Below are positions 33,391 to 44,880 of a DNA stretch of 64,000 nucleotides, one piece after another. The position numbers and the translations under genes were made by a program. A model generated the notes under the pieces. It had not been told where the DNA came from. It saw nothing but the letters and a program-made list of their open reading frames with translations, and did no database searches. Positions within the stretch are counted from its first letter, which is position 1, and each line of letters begins with the position of its first letter. Source of the stretch: Megalonaias nervosa (Eukaryota; Mollusca; Bivalvia; Unionida; Unionidae); the NCBI GenBank assembly GCA_016617855.1, contig JAECUM010012947.1, forward strand, positions 45,847 through 109,846, written 5' to 3'.

Positions 33391-33900
33391 TTACTTCGTC
33401 CAGCCACAGTTTGTCGCGAAACTTGCAGCGCCAGTTGTCTCTGCTGTTCGCCATTGACTCACATTCGTCGATGTTGAGATCCTCATATCACGCTTGCAGA
33501 CATCTTTAAAACAGAGTTTGGGCGTCCAACTGGTCTCTTGGCATGGGTAACTTCGCTGCATAACATGTCCTTGGGGATGCGCCCATCTTGTATCCAAGCC
33601 AGAGCTGCCGTCTCTGTTCAAGAGGTACCAGAATGCTTAATAATTTGGCCTGGGCAAGGACGTTAGCGCTGGCGACCTTATTGTCGTATGTGGTACCAAG
33701 GATACGACGCATGCAGCAGAGGTGGAAGCTGTTGAGTTTATACTTTTGGCGACTGTAGGTTGTCATTGTTTCGCTGCTATACATGAAGATAATTTGGACG
33801 CAGGCGCGATAGATTAGCATCTTGGTCTTGATGGCAAGTTCTGCCAAAGGTGGTGGTTGCATTTCCAATGCGGGTGTTAAATTCTACGCCAAGTGACAGT
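33391..33900 (-). pseudogene. LINE reverse transcriptase C-terminus relic
   Basis: Minus-strand reading includes KTKMLIYRACVQIIFMYSSE, LNSFHLCCMRRILG and LAQAKLLSILVPLEQRRQLW, then after a shift FKDVCKRDM. These are the thumb and tail region of non-LTR retrotransposon endonuclease-RT proteins (CR1/RTE-like). 5' truncation is typical of LINE copies. Stops and a frameshift make it inactive. Confidence 0.82.
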
Positions 33901-34084
33901 TTCACTGCGCTACCAGACGCACCCAATATGTGAGCTGTTGGAGTCTGCGGAACAGCTTCTTCTCTCCAACGGAGGAGAAGGAATGGTAGAGATGTTGTAG
34001 CAGACTGGTTTTTCCCACTTGAGCATTTCTGCTGAAATTCCTTCATTTCCGTGATCCTTTCAGCTTTCATGGCTGTACTCTTAC

Positions 34085-34410
34085 TCTGCATCTGACAATT
34101 TTTTTTTTGTGTTAAAACCTGAACTTTTAGTTTCATCGATAGACATGGAAGATCTAATGAAAGTAAACTTTTTTGCTCCACATTGAACACAAGTTCCAGT
34201 AATCGCTGTTCGTCTATTACGTGTTTGAACTCGAGTTAGATGTGCGGTACGTGTTTCCGCGCGACAACTCAGACAAAATGAAGACTTGATCCTATTAAAT
34301 AAAAATACTGTATGATTCAACGGAGTGACGCCAAAGAAGATTCGCAGATGATTTTTCCGTAATTCTGCACAAGTAACACCTAAACCGTCCAAGCACGGTG
34401 ATAGAACCAT
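34085..34410 (-). pseudogene. Polinton zinc-ribbon fragment (second element)
   Basis: SFCLSCRAETRTAHLTRVQT and TGTCVQCGAKKFTFIRSS form the same four-cysteine ribbon as 7982-8100. The PLA2 part is absent. The frame extends upstream into the neighbouring ATPase gene; the true start is probably near 34280. It belongs to a second Polinton-type copy of which only this corner remains. Confidence 0.7.
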
Positions 34411-34690
34411 GTTTCCAAACTTAGTTCGTGCGCTAATTATTGGCCCTGCTGAATCAGGAATAAAACAACTGTTGCTGAATATGGTTTACGATGGTGAACC
34501 TGGGACCCGTTGTACATGATTACACCGGCGGCTGATGACCAGCCGTGTTATGATGTTTTAAAAGATTTTTTAAAAAAGCGTTACATGATAAAAGATTATT
34601 GAGATGCGATAATAACGCTTCCGTCGATTTCTTTTCCACCACTGACGGATCACCAGTAGTGATATATGCCACTTGGGGAACATACGAGTT
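34411..34690 (+). pseudogene. Polinton A32-like ATPase fragment (second element)
   Basis: Reads MFPNLVRALIIGPAESGIKQLLLNMVYD, a decayed P-loop (Ile intrudes before the Lys), followed by a frameshift and ADDQPCYDVLKDF-like codons with several stops. It is divergent from the zinc-ribbon fragment, the same head-to-head arrangement as at 7301-8480 in inverted orientation. Confidence 0.65.
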
Positions 34691-34724
34691 GATACAAGGA
34701 ATTTTACCCTAAAATTTATAGGCA

Positions 34725-34865
34725 TATAACGGGAATTTAAAGTGGGAATGGCACTTGTGGGGCAAAAGGGAATTTAAAATGGGAATGACACTTGTGGAAA
34801 AAACGGGAATTTAACATGAGAATGACATTTGGATGACAAACGGGAATTTAACATGGGAATGGTAC
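34725..34865. repeat. Short tandem repeat, about 40-bp unit
   Basis: Four copies of GGGAATTTAA(A/C)(A/G)TGGGAATG(A/G)CA(C/T)TTGTGG-like units; the minus-strand frame over them is an artefact. Confidence 0.8.
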
Positions 34866-35039
34866 ATAGTGGAACAGACGTGTTTATAGGGACAATCAAA
34901 CATAGGCAAACAAACAAACACTTATACAATACAAAGACAACATTTTTTGTGAGTGGAGTTGGAAAAAGAGACAATATTTATACAACACAAAGACAAAAAA
35001 TACTTTGGCAAAAGTAGAAGAGTATATCTTTTCTAGGCA

Positions 35040-35315
35040 AATGAATGGCCCTGAAAAGGACCTTCGGAGTTTCTTCTACGTATTCCCTGCCCTCCAGGTC
35101 TTCCACTTCTCTTCAGTTTTTGCAGTAAATTCATTATCTTCTTTTTCAGTCCTCTATCATCAGATCTGGATGCCTCATCCTCCTGAGCGTGTCCTGTACC
35201 TTCTTCCAGTTTTTGTTCAGTCTCTCAAAGTCTGCTTTTTTCTTCTCATTTTTCCCACTTCTTCTCCTTATCCATTACGGTTTTCATTTTCTCATCTTTC
35301 TCGTTCATGACATCA
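35040..35315 (-). pseudogene. Degraded paralogue of the TIR-borne charged protein gene, with histone-type 3' signal
   Basis: Minus-strand reading starts near 35310 (MNEKDEKMKTVMDKEKKW), shifts, and gives ADFERLNKNWKKVQDTLRRM followed by RHPDLMIED and a stop. The TIR gene at 48011-48586 has EDFDRLNKNWMKIQQKFRTM and GHPDW in the same order, so they are homologous. A stem-loop (35047-35062) closes the gene. It has no terminal-repeat partner nearby and is the remnant of another element. Confidence 0.65.
35047..35062 (-). terminator. Histone-type stem-loop (copy D)
   Basis: Minus strand reads GGTCCT-TTTC-AGGGCC: a six-pair stem (one G-T) and a TTTC loop. TAGAAAAGA starts 11 nt further on, at the spacing shared with the other three copies. 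Confidence 0.7.
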
Positions 35316-35989
35316 TAGATAAGGTTCTTTGCTTTGTATTATAGCGAGTATTAGCCTAATAGGTATAAACAAGTCATGTTACCATTAACATTGCTAAAGT
35401 CGACTGTCTGCAACCGCAGCATGACGTTTGAGGGGGGCAGGACCAGCCTTCACAATCGGTATTGGGTCTGCCGTATGCGCACTGGCATCATACCACACCC
35501 TAGGCGGCTGGTCTCCAGCTTTTCCTATATTTCTTGATCCAGCTATCCTGACACCCCCCCCCCCCGCCCCTCTGGTGCGTTCAGTAGCCTTATAAAAGTT
35601 TTAGAATAAATAATACATATATGAAACTATTAAGGATAAGGGTTATATACTGTGATTTTACCTATGGATTTTATGAATACGATAATATTTTGGTATGTAG
35701 TTAGTGGGTTACCATTGCATTGCTTAGCGATGTCTGGGTATATCCAGGGGACTTGATAGATTTCTGTTTTTCTTGCAAGATCGTTCCTTGGATATGATAA
35801 TTTGGAAAGATATTAAACATGAGTAAGATCTTCTGTTAGAGGGCAATGAGGGCGTCTTGCTCTTTTCCCACAATTTTTGCCATTTTTGGTTGATTTTGAT
35901 CTTAATTTGACTATATAGCTCATGAATACTATAGTGTATTTCGGCTATTGTTTCATTTATTAGATATTCTTTGGCTTTTTAGTCTCCTC

Positions 35990-37870
35990 TATCATTTCAT
36001 TTAAGTTTAATATGTGAGGGTAACCACATGAATTCTAGTGTGTGTCCTTTATTCTTTATTTTCCTAAGTAGTAGTTGTGTTCCCTGTAAAAAGTTGTTCC
36101 TGCTATTCGAATTATCTGATTTTATAAATTTGCGGACACTGAAAGAATCTGTAATATAAGGTGGTCTTTGGCTATTGTATCGGTTGAGTTGTTGATCCAC
36201 TTAAGGGCTTCAATTATTGCCCAGAATTCAGCTGTATAGATAGAGCTTCCGTCCGGTAGTCTACTTCCGAACTCAATATTTCGCTTGGGATGACCACTGC
36301 AGCAGCGGTTCCATTTAATTCACTAGTTTTAGATCCAACTGTGTAAATGATATTTTACTTTTGCTATTTTGGTCTAGTTTTCTTTGATGTATGATAGTAT
36401 TGCCGTTGCATTGTCTTGTTTTTTTCCTATGTTTACAGCTTGTAAATTAATCTTTGGTGGTTGGTTTCTCCAGGGTGTCGGATCTAAATATCTTATTAGG
36501 TCTGCTTGTAGGTTGATTAGTTGAAATTCTCTTGCATGTAATGTATGTTTTTCCCTCCGGGTGGAAAGGGGACCAACTTTTTGCTAAAGGCTTTATTACA
36601 ATTTTGTATAGCCTTTTCCCCCGGTTTGTTGTTTTCATGGATTGAAGTTCTTGCTGCATATCTTAATAATTCTTCATCTCTTCTTAGTTGTAATGGTAGT
36701 TCCCCTGTCAGTATTTGAAGTTTTTCCCTCGAGGTGTTTTTTTAGGGCTCTCGTACATAGAGTGCTTGGTATTGGATACTGTCAAGTTTTTTTAGTAGTG
36801 GTGGGCTCGCCGAGTTGTAGACCTGATACCCATAATTTAATTTTGTTCTAATTAGGGCTTTATATAATTTTGGTCAGCGCCCCAGGTTGTTCCTCCTATA
36901 TTCCTGAGTAGGTTTAAGTCTTGAATGCGTCTTCTAACCAAAACCTTTTTTTTTTAAATGGCTTTTCCAATTTCAATGTTTATCTAGCAGCAACCCTAGG
37001 AATCTTGTTACTTTGACAAATTGTATTTGGAAGTTTTGTAGTTTTAAAATCGGGTACTTTTTTTCCTTCTTTAGTGTGGTGTAGAAAGCATTCCTACAGT
37101 TTTATTGGACGAGATTTAGAAACCCCACTTGTCAGCCCAGTTTCCAGTGGCGTTAAGGTTAAGTTGGATTTCACTGATGATGAAGTTTTCCGGGTTTACT
37201 TGTCTCCAAATTCCACAATCATCAGCAAACTGGGATAATTGATTTGCCAAGATCATTAATCAATATATACAACACTCCTTTGTTGGGTTCCATTGTTTAA
37301 GTTATAAGTGTCCGAATATTGGTTCTCTATCTTGTTTTAATTTGCCTACCAGTTAAGAAGTTAGCAATACATCGATGCATTCGACAGTTAATTCCGTATT
37401 GATTTAGTTTAGCAATAAGTCCCCCAGTTCAAACAAGATTGAATGCTTTTTCTAGGTCCAGAAATGTGGCGATTAGATGTCTATCGCACTTTCATTTGGA
37501 GTTGAAGGCTAATTTGACACTGGTTTCTAATCGAATTAATTGATCAGTTGTTGACCTTTTGTTTCTAAAAATGAGTTGATTTGTGGTAAGAAGTTTATTT
37601 TTTCAAGGTGGTATATAAGTCTATTATTAATCAGTATTTCCATAATTTTACAGATATTATTGGTGAGGGAAATTGGTCTGTAAGAAACTTGAGATTTGAA
37701 GGGTCTATTCCCGGTTTTGGGATTGCTACGACTAGTGCTTGTTTCCGTTTAAGTGGAATATTTCATGTGAGTCATATTTGGCTCAGGAGGTTTAATATAA
37801 TTATTTCCATAATTCCTGGTAAGTTCTTGTATATTTCATATACCAATTGATCATCTCCGGGAGAGGTGGT
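35990..37870 (-). pseudogene. Jockey/I-like LINE ORF2 relic (RT and RNase H)
   Basis: Minus-strand pieces in several frames include YRPISLTNNICKIMEILINN (RT), HLIATFLDLEKAF (RT palm), GGLIAKLNQYGINCRMHRCI and GHTLEFMWLPSHI (RNase H end, near 36010). The RT-then-RNase H order fits Jockey/I-type LINEs. Dozens of stops; no intact frame beyond about 70 codons. Confidence 0.75.
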
Positions 37871-40090
37871 TTTTTAATGGTACAACTGACGATTTATATG
37901 CCTAAGGCGCGAACGTGAATGAAAAGATCCCGTAAACGCAAGACATATCGCGCACATCATATCCTAAAGAGATGGTAGAGCGGACCTAAAAGTAGACGAC
38001 CTGGACTCGCCACAGGCTTTCCCACGGGATAAGGCCTGCTTCTTCGTAAAGAGAAGGAGAACTCCTTAGTGTTGACTCTACAATTTACAAAGCCTCTCTC
38101 TTGCTCTTACTGCTGTTACTGTTGTCGCTGCTGTTTCTGCAACCTATACTTCTCTGTCCACTCTTCTTGCTCCTTCTTTATTTCTTCTTTAAGCACATCT
38201 TCTATGAAGTCTTGCGCCACTTGGATTCTCTATTTCATCATGGTTCTGCCTGATTCGGTGTAAATACACGTGAGCCTGGTTCAGTTTGGTTAACTTGGAA
38301 GGCATCTTTATATGTTGACGATTGAACCATGGGTGGACAGACTTTTTCTTTTCTTGGATTTAGGCCGTATGTGCCGCATTGGGCATGGACGACCAGTTAA
38401 TACCTACACGGTGAGTTATTTAATTTCTCTCGCAAGAGGGAATCCGAGCATCTTCCCACCTGCGTTAAAGTGTGTACACGGCGCACCTCTTAATTACCAT
38501 CTCCGGCCGGTGAAATGAGAGAAAGGGGGCACGGACGGAGTCCTCAACAGCTGAAGGTCTCCGGCATCCATGGGTACATATTTTTGATGAGGCAAAATGA
38601 AAAAATTGTCGTCTTGCAAGAATTTGGAAAATCGGAATCTCTGTGGCTATTATCAGCAGGGTGAAATTGGGTCGGTCCTCATTATTAACAATTTATCAAT
38701 ATGAACCACGATTCCTGTTTATTTTCAGTTTTAAATGGTTCCAATACTGCTACACGTGCAGCCGGGCCTGATGGTTTTTGGAGTTAACCACCTTAATTAC
38801 ACTAATGGTTTTGGAGTTAACCACCTTATATTATACTAATTTTAAGGTCAGTCACTGATACCAATTGGTCGGATCGATGTTTGCGTTATTTACGTTCCAA
38901 GTTAGTGTTCCGCATTGTGCGGGGGGTGGGTGGGGGCTGATTAGTATTGGGCTTTACCACCTTATAATTATTTAATTTGGGGGCCGAATCCCTTGTCAGT
39001 TATTATTAGTTGCCGCATAGTGCAGCTGGGCAAGATGGTCTTGGGTTTTGACGAAATCACAGTATTTCTACTTTGGGGCTTATCTTCTATTCCTAATTTT
39101 TGAATCCTCGGTTTTATTTTGGGGACAGTACCAATTCTTATAGGAGAAATAAGTGTAGGTAAAGCGATGAAAGTTAGAAGCGTGAGTTTCAGAACTTATG
39201 TAAATGCTTGATATCATTTAGGGCTTCATGGTGATGTGACTGATGGAAAGAATTGTATTGCGTATAGTGTTTTGATCTGAGTATATTTTAGTGCAAAGTG
39301 TTTGTTGACTTGTTGCTGGATTGCACTGCACATAACCAAACGTGTCCACCCTGCGGCACTACGTAGGAGTGGCGAGACATGCTATCACAGCCGATACAGG
39401 GTCCAACTACGCGCACAAGCGCAGGCCCGGCCCCTAGGATGTGCGGGGCCCAAGGCAGCATGTGGGGCCCAAGGCAGCAAGCGATGAGCGCCGTGCCCCA
39501 AGCAAAGAAATTGCATTGCGGAGAAGCGCAGGGCCCAAAACGGTTGCCTCGTTCGCCTTGAACTAGGGCCGGGCCTACACAGGTGATACCAAGCCCAAAT
39601 GAGTCCAATTTTTCCTCCATCAGCCAATTCGGCCACCCCGCACCTCTCTCATGCCACACCTCTGGTATGTTCGTTTCGATGAATTATATTCTTACAATAT
39701 TTGAGTGATAATGATGTTGCTCGATGTATGAGTAATTGCTATCGGGCTATATCTTATCTATTTTTACAATTTTGATAATGAAGATGATTATGTTCTTCCA
39801 AACTCCGTGTATGTTAGTACCAGTACTAATATAGCCTTTTCAATATTCTGAGGGATATTTTCGTTTATTTCGTATCCTAATTTACCTTTTTCTGGTGAAG
39901 CTGTCTTTTTCCCTTGGTAATTGACTCAAATTCTAGTAACAATGAATTCGATTCTCTGCCTTCCCTATCTTTCAGTCTTGTGGCCCTGCTGATATTTGTG
40001 CATTATTCCTTTAATTCTTTCTTCAGTTGTTTAACGTCCGTCATTTTGTTTGTGTGTTCCTTTAGTATTCTTATATGTTGTCTTTAATAG
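37871..40090. other. No gene seen; includes a GC-rich MITE-like block
   Basis: Mostly T-rich unique sequence. A duplicated GGTTTTGGAGTTAACCACCTTA lies near 38780-38835. The GC-rich patch at 39421-39577 is listed separately. Confidence 0.4.
39421..39577. repeat. GC-rich inverted-end element (hAT-MITE-like)
   Basis: Left end AGGCCCGGCCCCTAGG and right end CTAGGGCCGGGCCT are inverted copies, with GGGCCCAAGGCAGC repeated inside. Such GGCCC-rich ends occur in hAT-type non-autonomous elements. No clear 8-bp target duplication, so the class is uncertain. Confidence 0.4.
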
Positions 40091-40099
40091 GGGTGGCTT

Positions 40100-41420
40100 C
40101 GATTGGGATGGTGATAATTTACTGCTTGTTACTTGAGTGGGCGCTGGAGATGCCAATTGCTTGGAGTCCGGGTTGTCGTCACTTTTTGATTTGAACTGGG
40201 ATAGGGCTTTATGTCTACTGATTGATTCTGATACTGTTTCTATTTTGTTGACTTCTAGAAATTTCGCTACCTGCTTGCTGGTGTTGCACCGTACTATATA
40301 ATGTAGTTTGTTTTAGACCTTAAGATTTGGAATTCCCCTGCCATCACTCATAACAGAGCCGTTGTAATGCTTCTATCACTCATATCGTGTAGTTGGGTTC
40401 CCTTGCTTTTGATGAATATGGTCAGCTTCTTTGAGTGGTAATTTTGCTTGTTTCCTGTTACTGGAGTGGTCTTTAGTGATGTGTTTGCCTGATTTTTGTT
40501 GCTTCTGTATCTTTCCGAAGAGTCTGAGCTTTGTCCTTGGCGTTGTTTAGATTGTTCTGCTAGATTTTCGTAATTTGATTCCTCTGTTGGTTTTGTCGTT
40601 CCTTGGTGTTTTCCTGTTTGTATTGCATTTCTTCCATCGGGTAATGTATTGTAGCATTCTTTGCCTTCGATTGACCGTTCTTCGGTTGTTTTCCTTTTCC
40701 TATCTTCTCTATTTCCGGTCTTGTGGGTCGTTGGTCTTTAGACTGGTGCCAGTAGTTTGAGATATTCCTCAGTATTTGCTTCAAAATCCGTGTTATAGGT
40801 TGGACTTCTTTCTTTGGATGGTCCGAGGGTTTGGATGTTATGAATCTTGCATCTTTGTTTTTGTTGAGGCTGAACTGATGAATTCAAATGCTCTGTAATT
40901 ATCCTGTATGACGTAATTGGTTCCTCTTCTTCCTTTTCTTATTGGTGATTTGGTTTGATTGTGTATTGTAAATCTTGTCTGGCGAGTTCGCCCTTTTCTG
41001 TACGTTTTGTAGCTGTGGTATTTCACTTCCATGTTTTTCCTTAGTGCCGTTATTATCTCTCTTTGTCGGTATTGCTGCTCACGTGTCTGACTTCTACTAT
41101 TCGGTGGTGTTGGATTGTTGTTGTTGGTTTTCTGCTTGCTGGTAATTTGGGCAGATGTGAGCGGTTCTTGCCCTTCTTTTGTGGTACCGGTATTACTTGA
41201 GTCCGTTGGGATGAGTGTTGTTCTTTCTAGTCCTTGGTTCGATCCTATAATTTGCAGTTGTTACTAGTCCTGTCCTTCCGATTGTGTGTAAGGTATTTCT
41301 TGATTAGAATTTTGCTTGAAAGTCTCTTCATCCTTGTCACTAAACTATTGACCTATTGTCTGGGATGGTACATGAGTTGGTGTTACTTTGCATTATAGGT
41401 CCACTGGGCTGTGCTCTTGT
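40100..41420 (-). pseudogene. Possible LINE ORF1 remnant
   Basis: Minus-strand frames are rich in K, R, Q and T (for example TKSPIRKGRRGTNYVIQDNY), but carry no zinc knuckle that I can see. Its position upstream of the Jockey-like ORF2 on the same strand fits an ORF1. Weak evidence. Confidence 0.3.
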
Positions 41421-41493
41421 TATATTTTCTTAGTAATCAAAGACGTCTAATTCTCTGGCTGTTCTTCTATTCTTAATCTTTATCACAACGCGT

Positions 41494-41976
41494 TTATGAA
41501 CTCTGGAGGGGCGTCGGCGTCTGTTTCTGCCTGCCTTGTCCTTGCTGTGGCGTGAATGAGGAAGGAATGCCCTGGGCAGCAGCGTGTAATGCATTTGATA
41601 TCGGCCTCTTTGGGAGCCAAACTGTCTTTTCCAGTTTGAAGCAACACATTTTTGCCAGCTCTCCAAAGGCTTCTTTTGGATTTTGTTTGTCGATGATGAC
41701 ATTTTGGAGAAATTCTTTTCCTTGTGTCAGGGCAGCATCTTTCAAAACGTACACTCTTTGTGTCATCGTCTGTTTTAAGACGAACAAAACGCAGATTTCA
41801 GCATATCTCCTAGACCATGTCCTCGTTGTCGAGCGACTCCTCGTACACAGGATGCTAGAAAATCGTTTTCGCATATGTAGTTCCACCAAGACTTTCCTTT
41901 CCAGAATGGAATATATTGTCCCAGATCTCCTTTTATACGAATGTTGACACTGTCGAAATACGACTTTAGCGATCAA
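41494..41976 (-). CDS. Unidentified 160-aa open frame
   Basis: A complete frame, MIAKVVFRQCQHSYKRRSGT..., with TMTQRVYVLKDAALTQGKEF and KQNPKEAFGELAKMC, which look protein-like rather than random. It may be upstream coding sequence of the neighbouring LINE or an independent gene. A second frame overlaps its end (41430-41702). No family recognised. Confidence 0.35.
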   Translation of the reverse strand: MIAKVVFRQCQHSYKRRSGTIYSILERKVLVELHMRKRFSSILCTRSRSTTRTWSRRYAEICVLFVLKQTMTQRVYVLKDAALTQGKEFLQNVIIDKQNPKEAFGELAKMCCFKLEKTVWLPKRPISNALHAAAQGIPSSFTPQQGQGRQKQTPTPLQSS

Positions 41977-42217
41977 TAATCCTTTTCCTGCCGCATTATT
42001 TTACTTTCACGGGAAAGGAATCTCCACATATGTATTTTAATCACAACCATGAATATTGGCCTGACTGAAAACCTCACTTGTGTGCAGTACAATTTCAATA
42101 ATAATGGTCGTTTTTTTTACCATGCGATATAAATGTACACGTGTACGTGGATGTGTGCGAGGATGTGTATGTACTCGCGTAATGCTTGCGTAGTACTCGC
42201 GTCATACTCGTGTAGTG

Positions 42218-44880
42218 TACGTGTCTATACTTGTGCATGTACTAGACACAACAACGGAATTTATGTAACATTCTCCGAGACGTGTATAGTGGTATGATAA
42301 TAGAGCTTTGTTGGTTACTGATCTATATTAAAGTCTTCTATCCCACTCATTAGCGTGCTAATGGGGGTGGGGTGGGGGTGGGCGGACGGGGCAGTTTCCC
42401 AGGTGCCAGAAGTCTCGGGTAGCCAAAACAGCCGAAAAAATGACCAAAATTAAGCGTTTGTAAATTTTTTACTCTTGAATCCTGACCTTTCAGCAAATTC
42501 TAACAAGAATTTGCAAACTTATTTCTTTTCCTAGCGTGTGCTTTATCTATGCATCTGCCCCCACCCCCAACACCACGCTAATCGTCTTTTGCATCAAACT
42601 GAGAGGGATCCAGACATCGATTAATAGTATCGCTGGGCACAAAACAGTTAAAATCGACATCTATCTTCCAATCCGTCAGACAACCACTAGTAGTTACAAT
42701 TAGGAGAAGGAGTACGGGGATTATAATTTTGTAACGCCTGCACATGTTTATTTCAAGTAACGCCGATTTTTTTTTTTTTTAAAATATCGACATTTGAATT
42801 GTTGTCAGTCGTTATTTAGTTTGAATCGTGCTTGTATTGCCAGCTGTGTATTGCGTCCGTTAGTGATCGACGACTTCAAACTTCAAAATGTTACAGCGAT
42901 TGTTGCCGAAGGATTGTGTTTCTACAGTTAAATTTATTTGTGTTGTGTTTTATTAATAAAAGAAAAATGACTAGTGGATCCGCTGTGAAAGGTTGCTTGG
43001 ATTCGGCGAAAATTCTTCACATCTTGGTACTGTTACAATTGCAGAACAATATATTTGATTTTGGTTTTAAACTTGCGAAATTCGGTAGCGCTGTTTTGAT
43101 GAAAATTAAGTTTTAGTATTTATATTTAAATTGTTAATTAAATGCCTCCGTTGTAAGGTGTTTTGTAATATGTAATTTGTAATCCCCTCCCAAGAACGTT
43201 CCCCGGCTTCAGCCCTTCGGGTTTCGTATTCTGGCCCTTTGGCCCATTGTGGCCATTTACGCCATTGGCCACAGGGCGCCATTTGCCCATAGTACGCCAT
43301 TGATCCACGTGACTATCCACCGGATATGCCCGACTTTTGGCAACTTTTTTTGGCTGATTTGCGCGGGTTCGCATGCGCGCGCGTGTGATGTGAGTACAAC
43401 ATCATAGGAGGTAGGCTTTGACCTAGATCAGTAAAAAAGAAAAACGAAAAAAAAAAAAAAAAAAAAAAAAATACCATCTTCCATACTACTCCTTGGCAGT
43501 CATCCAAGTCTGTGTAAATATATTAGACTGAATACTGTGATTGCAAATAAAAGCTACACTCTCCACTTCAGCAGGTGCAGCTGCCTTTAGTAGTCTTGGT
43601 CCAATCATATTAAGTCCTGTGGTTTTACAATCATCCATTTTAATAATATACTTCAAAACAAATTCAGGACTAATTTCATGTATTTCAAATTTTATTCAAG
43701 TGGAGTTCGTTACTTTATACCATCAATTGCATCTTAATGTCGATAACAACAATAAACTGTACAAATACATTTTTTTTTTATTTGTAATGTCTTGCTCCAT
43801 TAGTTTCATTGCTTTTTAATTTTTTATATTTTTTCAAATTTTTTTTTCTATTTTTTTATATTTTTTTAACTGCACCTATTTCATCTCTTCTACTTCACAT
43901 ACTTTCTATTAGTGAACATAAATGTCTTTAGGTGGACTGCTCAATTTCAGCCAATCAATGGTGAGAATGTCTTCTCTGCGAAATGCAGACGCAAGAATCA
44001 GTTTCCGGTTGAGCTTCGACGAAATTTGTTACAAAAGTTACTGGTTTTCAAAATTGTTGATTGTATGATCTGCATATGTAAGAACAATCTCGCAGAAACA
44101 AATGATCTCTATATAGTTTAATTACATTTCAGTGCGTAATATCCATAAATCAGCGGTTTATATAGACTGCTGCATCTAGAAAAAGCTTTGCTCCTCACTG
44201 GGTAGTCGTCCGAGACGGACTTTTTAAGTGTTATTTACTTTGTTCTGTCATTCGAGATATATTCATAAATTCAGATGAACATTAAATTTATATGTTAACA
44301 ATAAATTTCTCTGTATTCACAACCGTAAGATCCTCTAACCTCTAAAAAAATTGCTTTTAATATTTTTTTCCATCTGTCGACCTAGGAAATAGAGGCCACT
44401 TTCCATGAACACCTGACATTGTTGGCAGCCAGCTGCAAAGATTCGAGGCTAACTGCTTTAGTTGTACTATGCTTACTCTGATGCCATTTTCCTTTTTGTT
44501 ATATTCTTTGCAAATGATGTCTTAAAAAAGTGACTTTTTGATCTTCTGTTCTTTTCTCTCTTAGACTTTATAAAGTTTTACGGTGGTTGTCTCTGTGCTA
44601 GTTAGAGAAAAGACTAATGAAAGATGGGATTGAATATCAATAAAAACACAATAGGATGTATGTTTTTAAGAGTAATAAAACTGAAATGAAGATGAAACAG
44701 AATTAGAAATAAACAGTTTCCACTGGTTGTTTATACCCCTCTCTAATGTGGTCATGTAGGCACATTTACTCAAATAATAATTGTTATAAAATTTAGTACT
44801 AAATTAGTTTAACCAAGGTCTGTTTAATCCAGCATGTTGAATGCTCAGCACCTTCAATGTCATCAAAAACTTTCAGATCA
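42218..44880 (+). repeat. Long direct repeat, copy 1
   Basis: Near-identical to 61367-64000 with an offset of 19145-19149 bp, small indels and scattered substitutions. It begins TACGTGTCTATACTTGTGCATG. Content is largely non-coding with a LINE RT scrap (43500-43690) and a poly-A run. The right edge cannot be fixed because copy 2 meets the window end. Confidence 0.93.
43500..43690 (-). pseudogene. LINE reverse transcriptase scrap
   Basis: Minus strand reads MDDCKTTGLNMIGPRLLKAA and EVESVAFICNHSIQSNIF, the N-terminal RT block of non-LTR retrotransposons. It is repeated in copy 2 of the direct duplication (62645-62835). Confidence 0.65.

Noticed and set aside
39288..39659. 123-aa minus-strand frame
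   Set aside because: Driven by a GC-rich inverted-end repeat; no protein family.
43313..43507. Phenylalanine-run frame (and its twin at 62458)
   Set aside because: Translation of a poly-A/T run.
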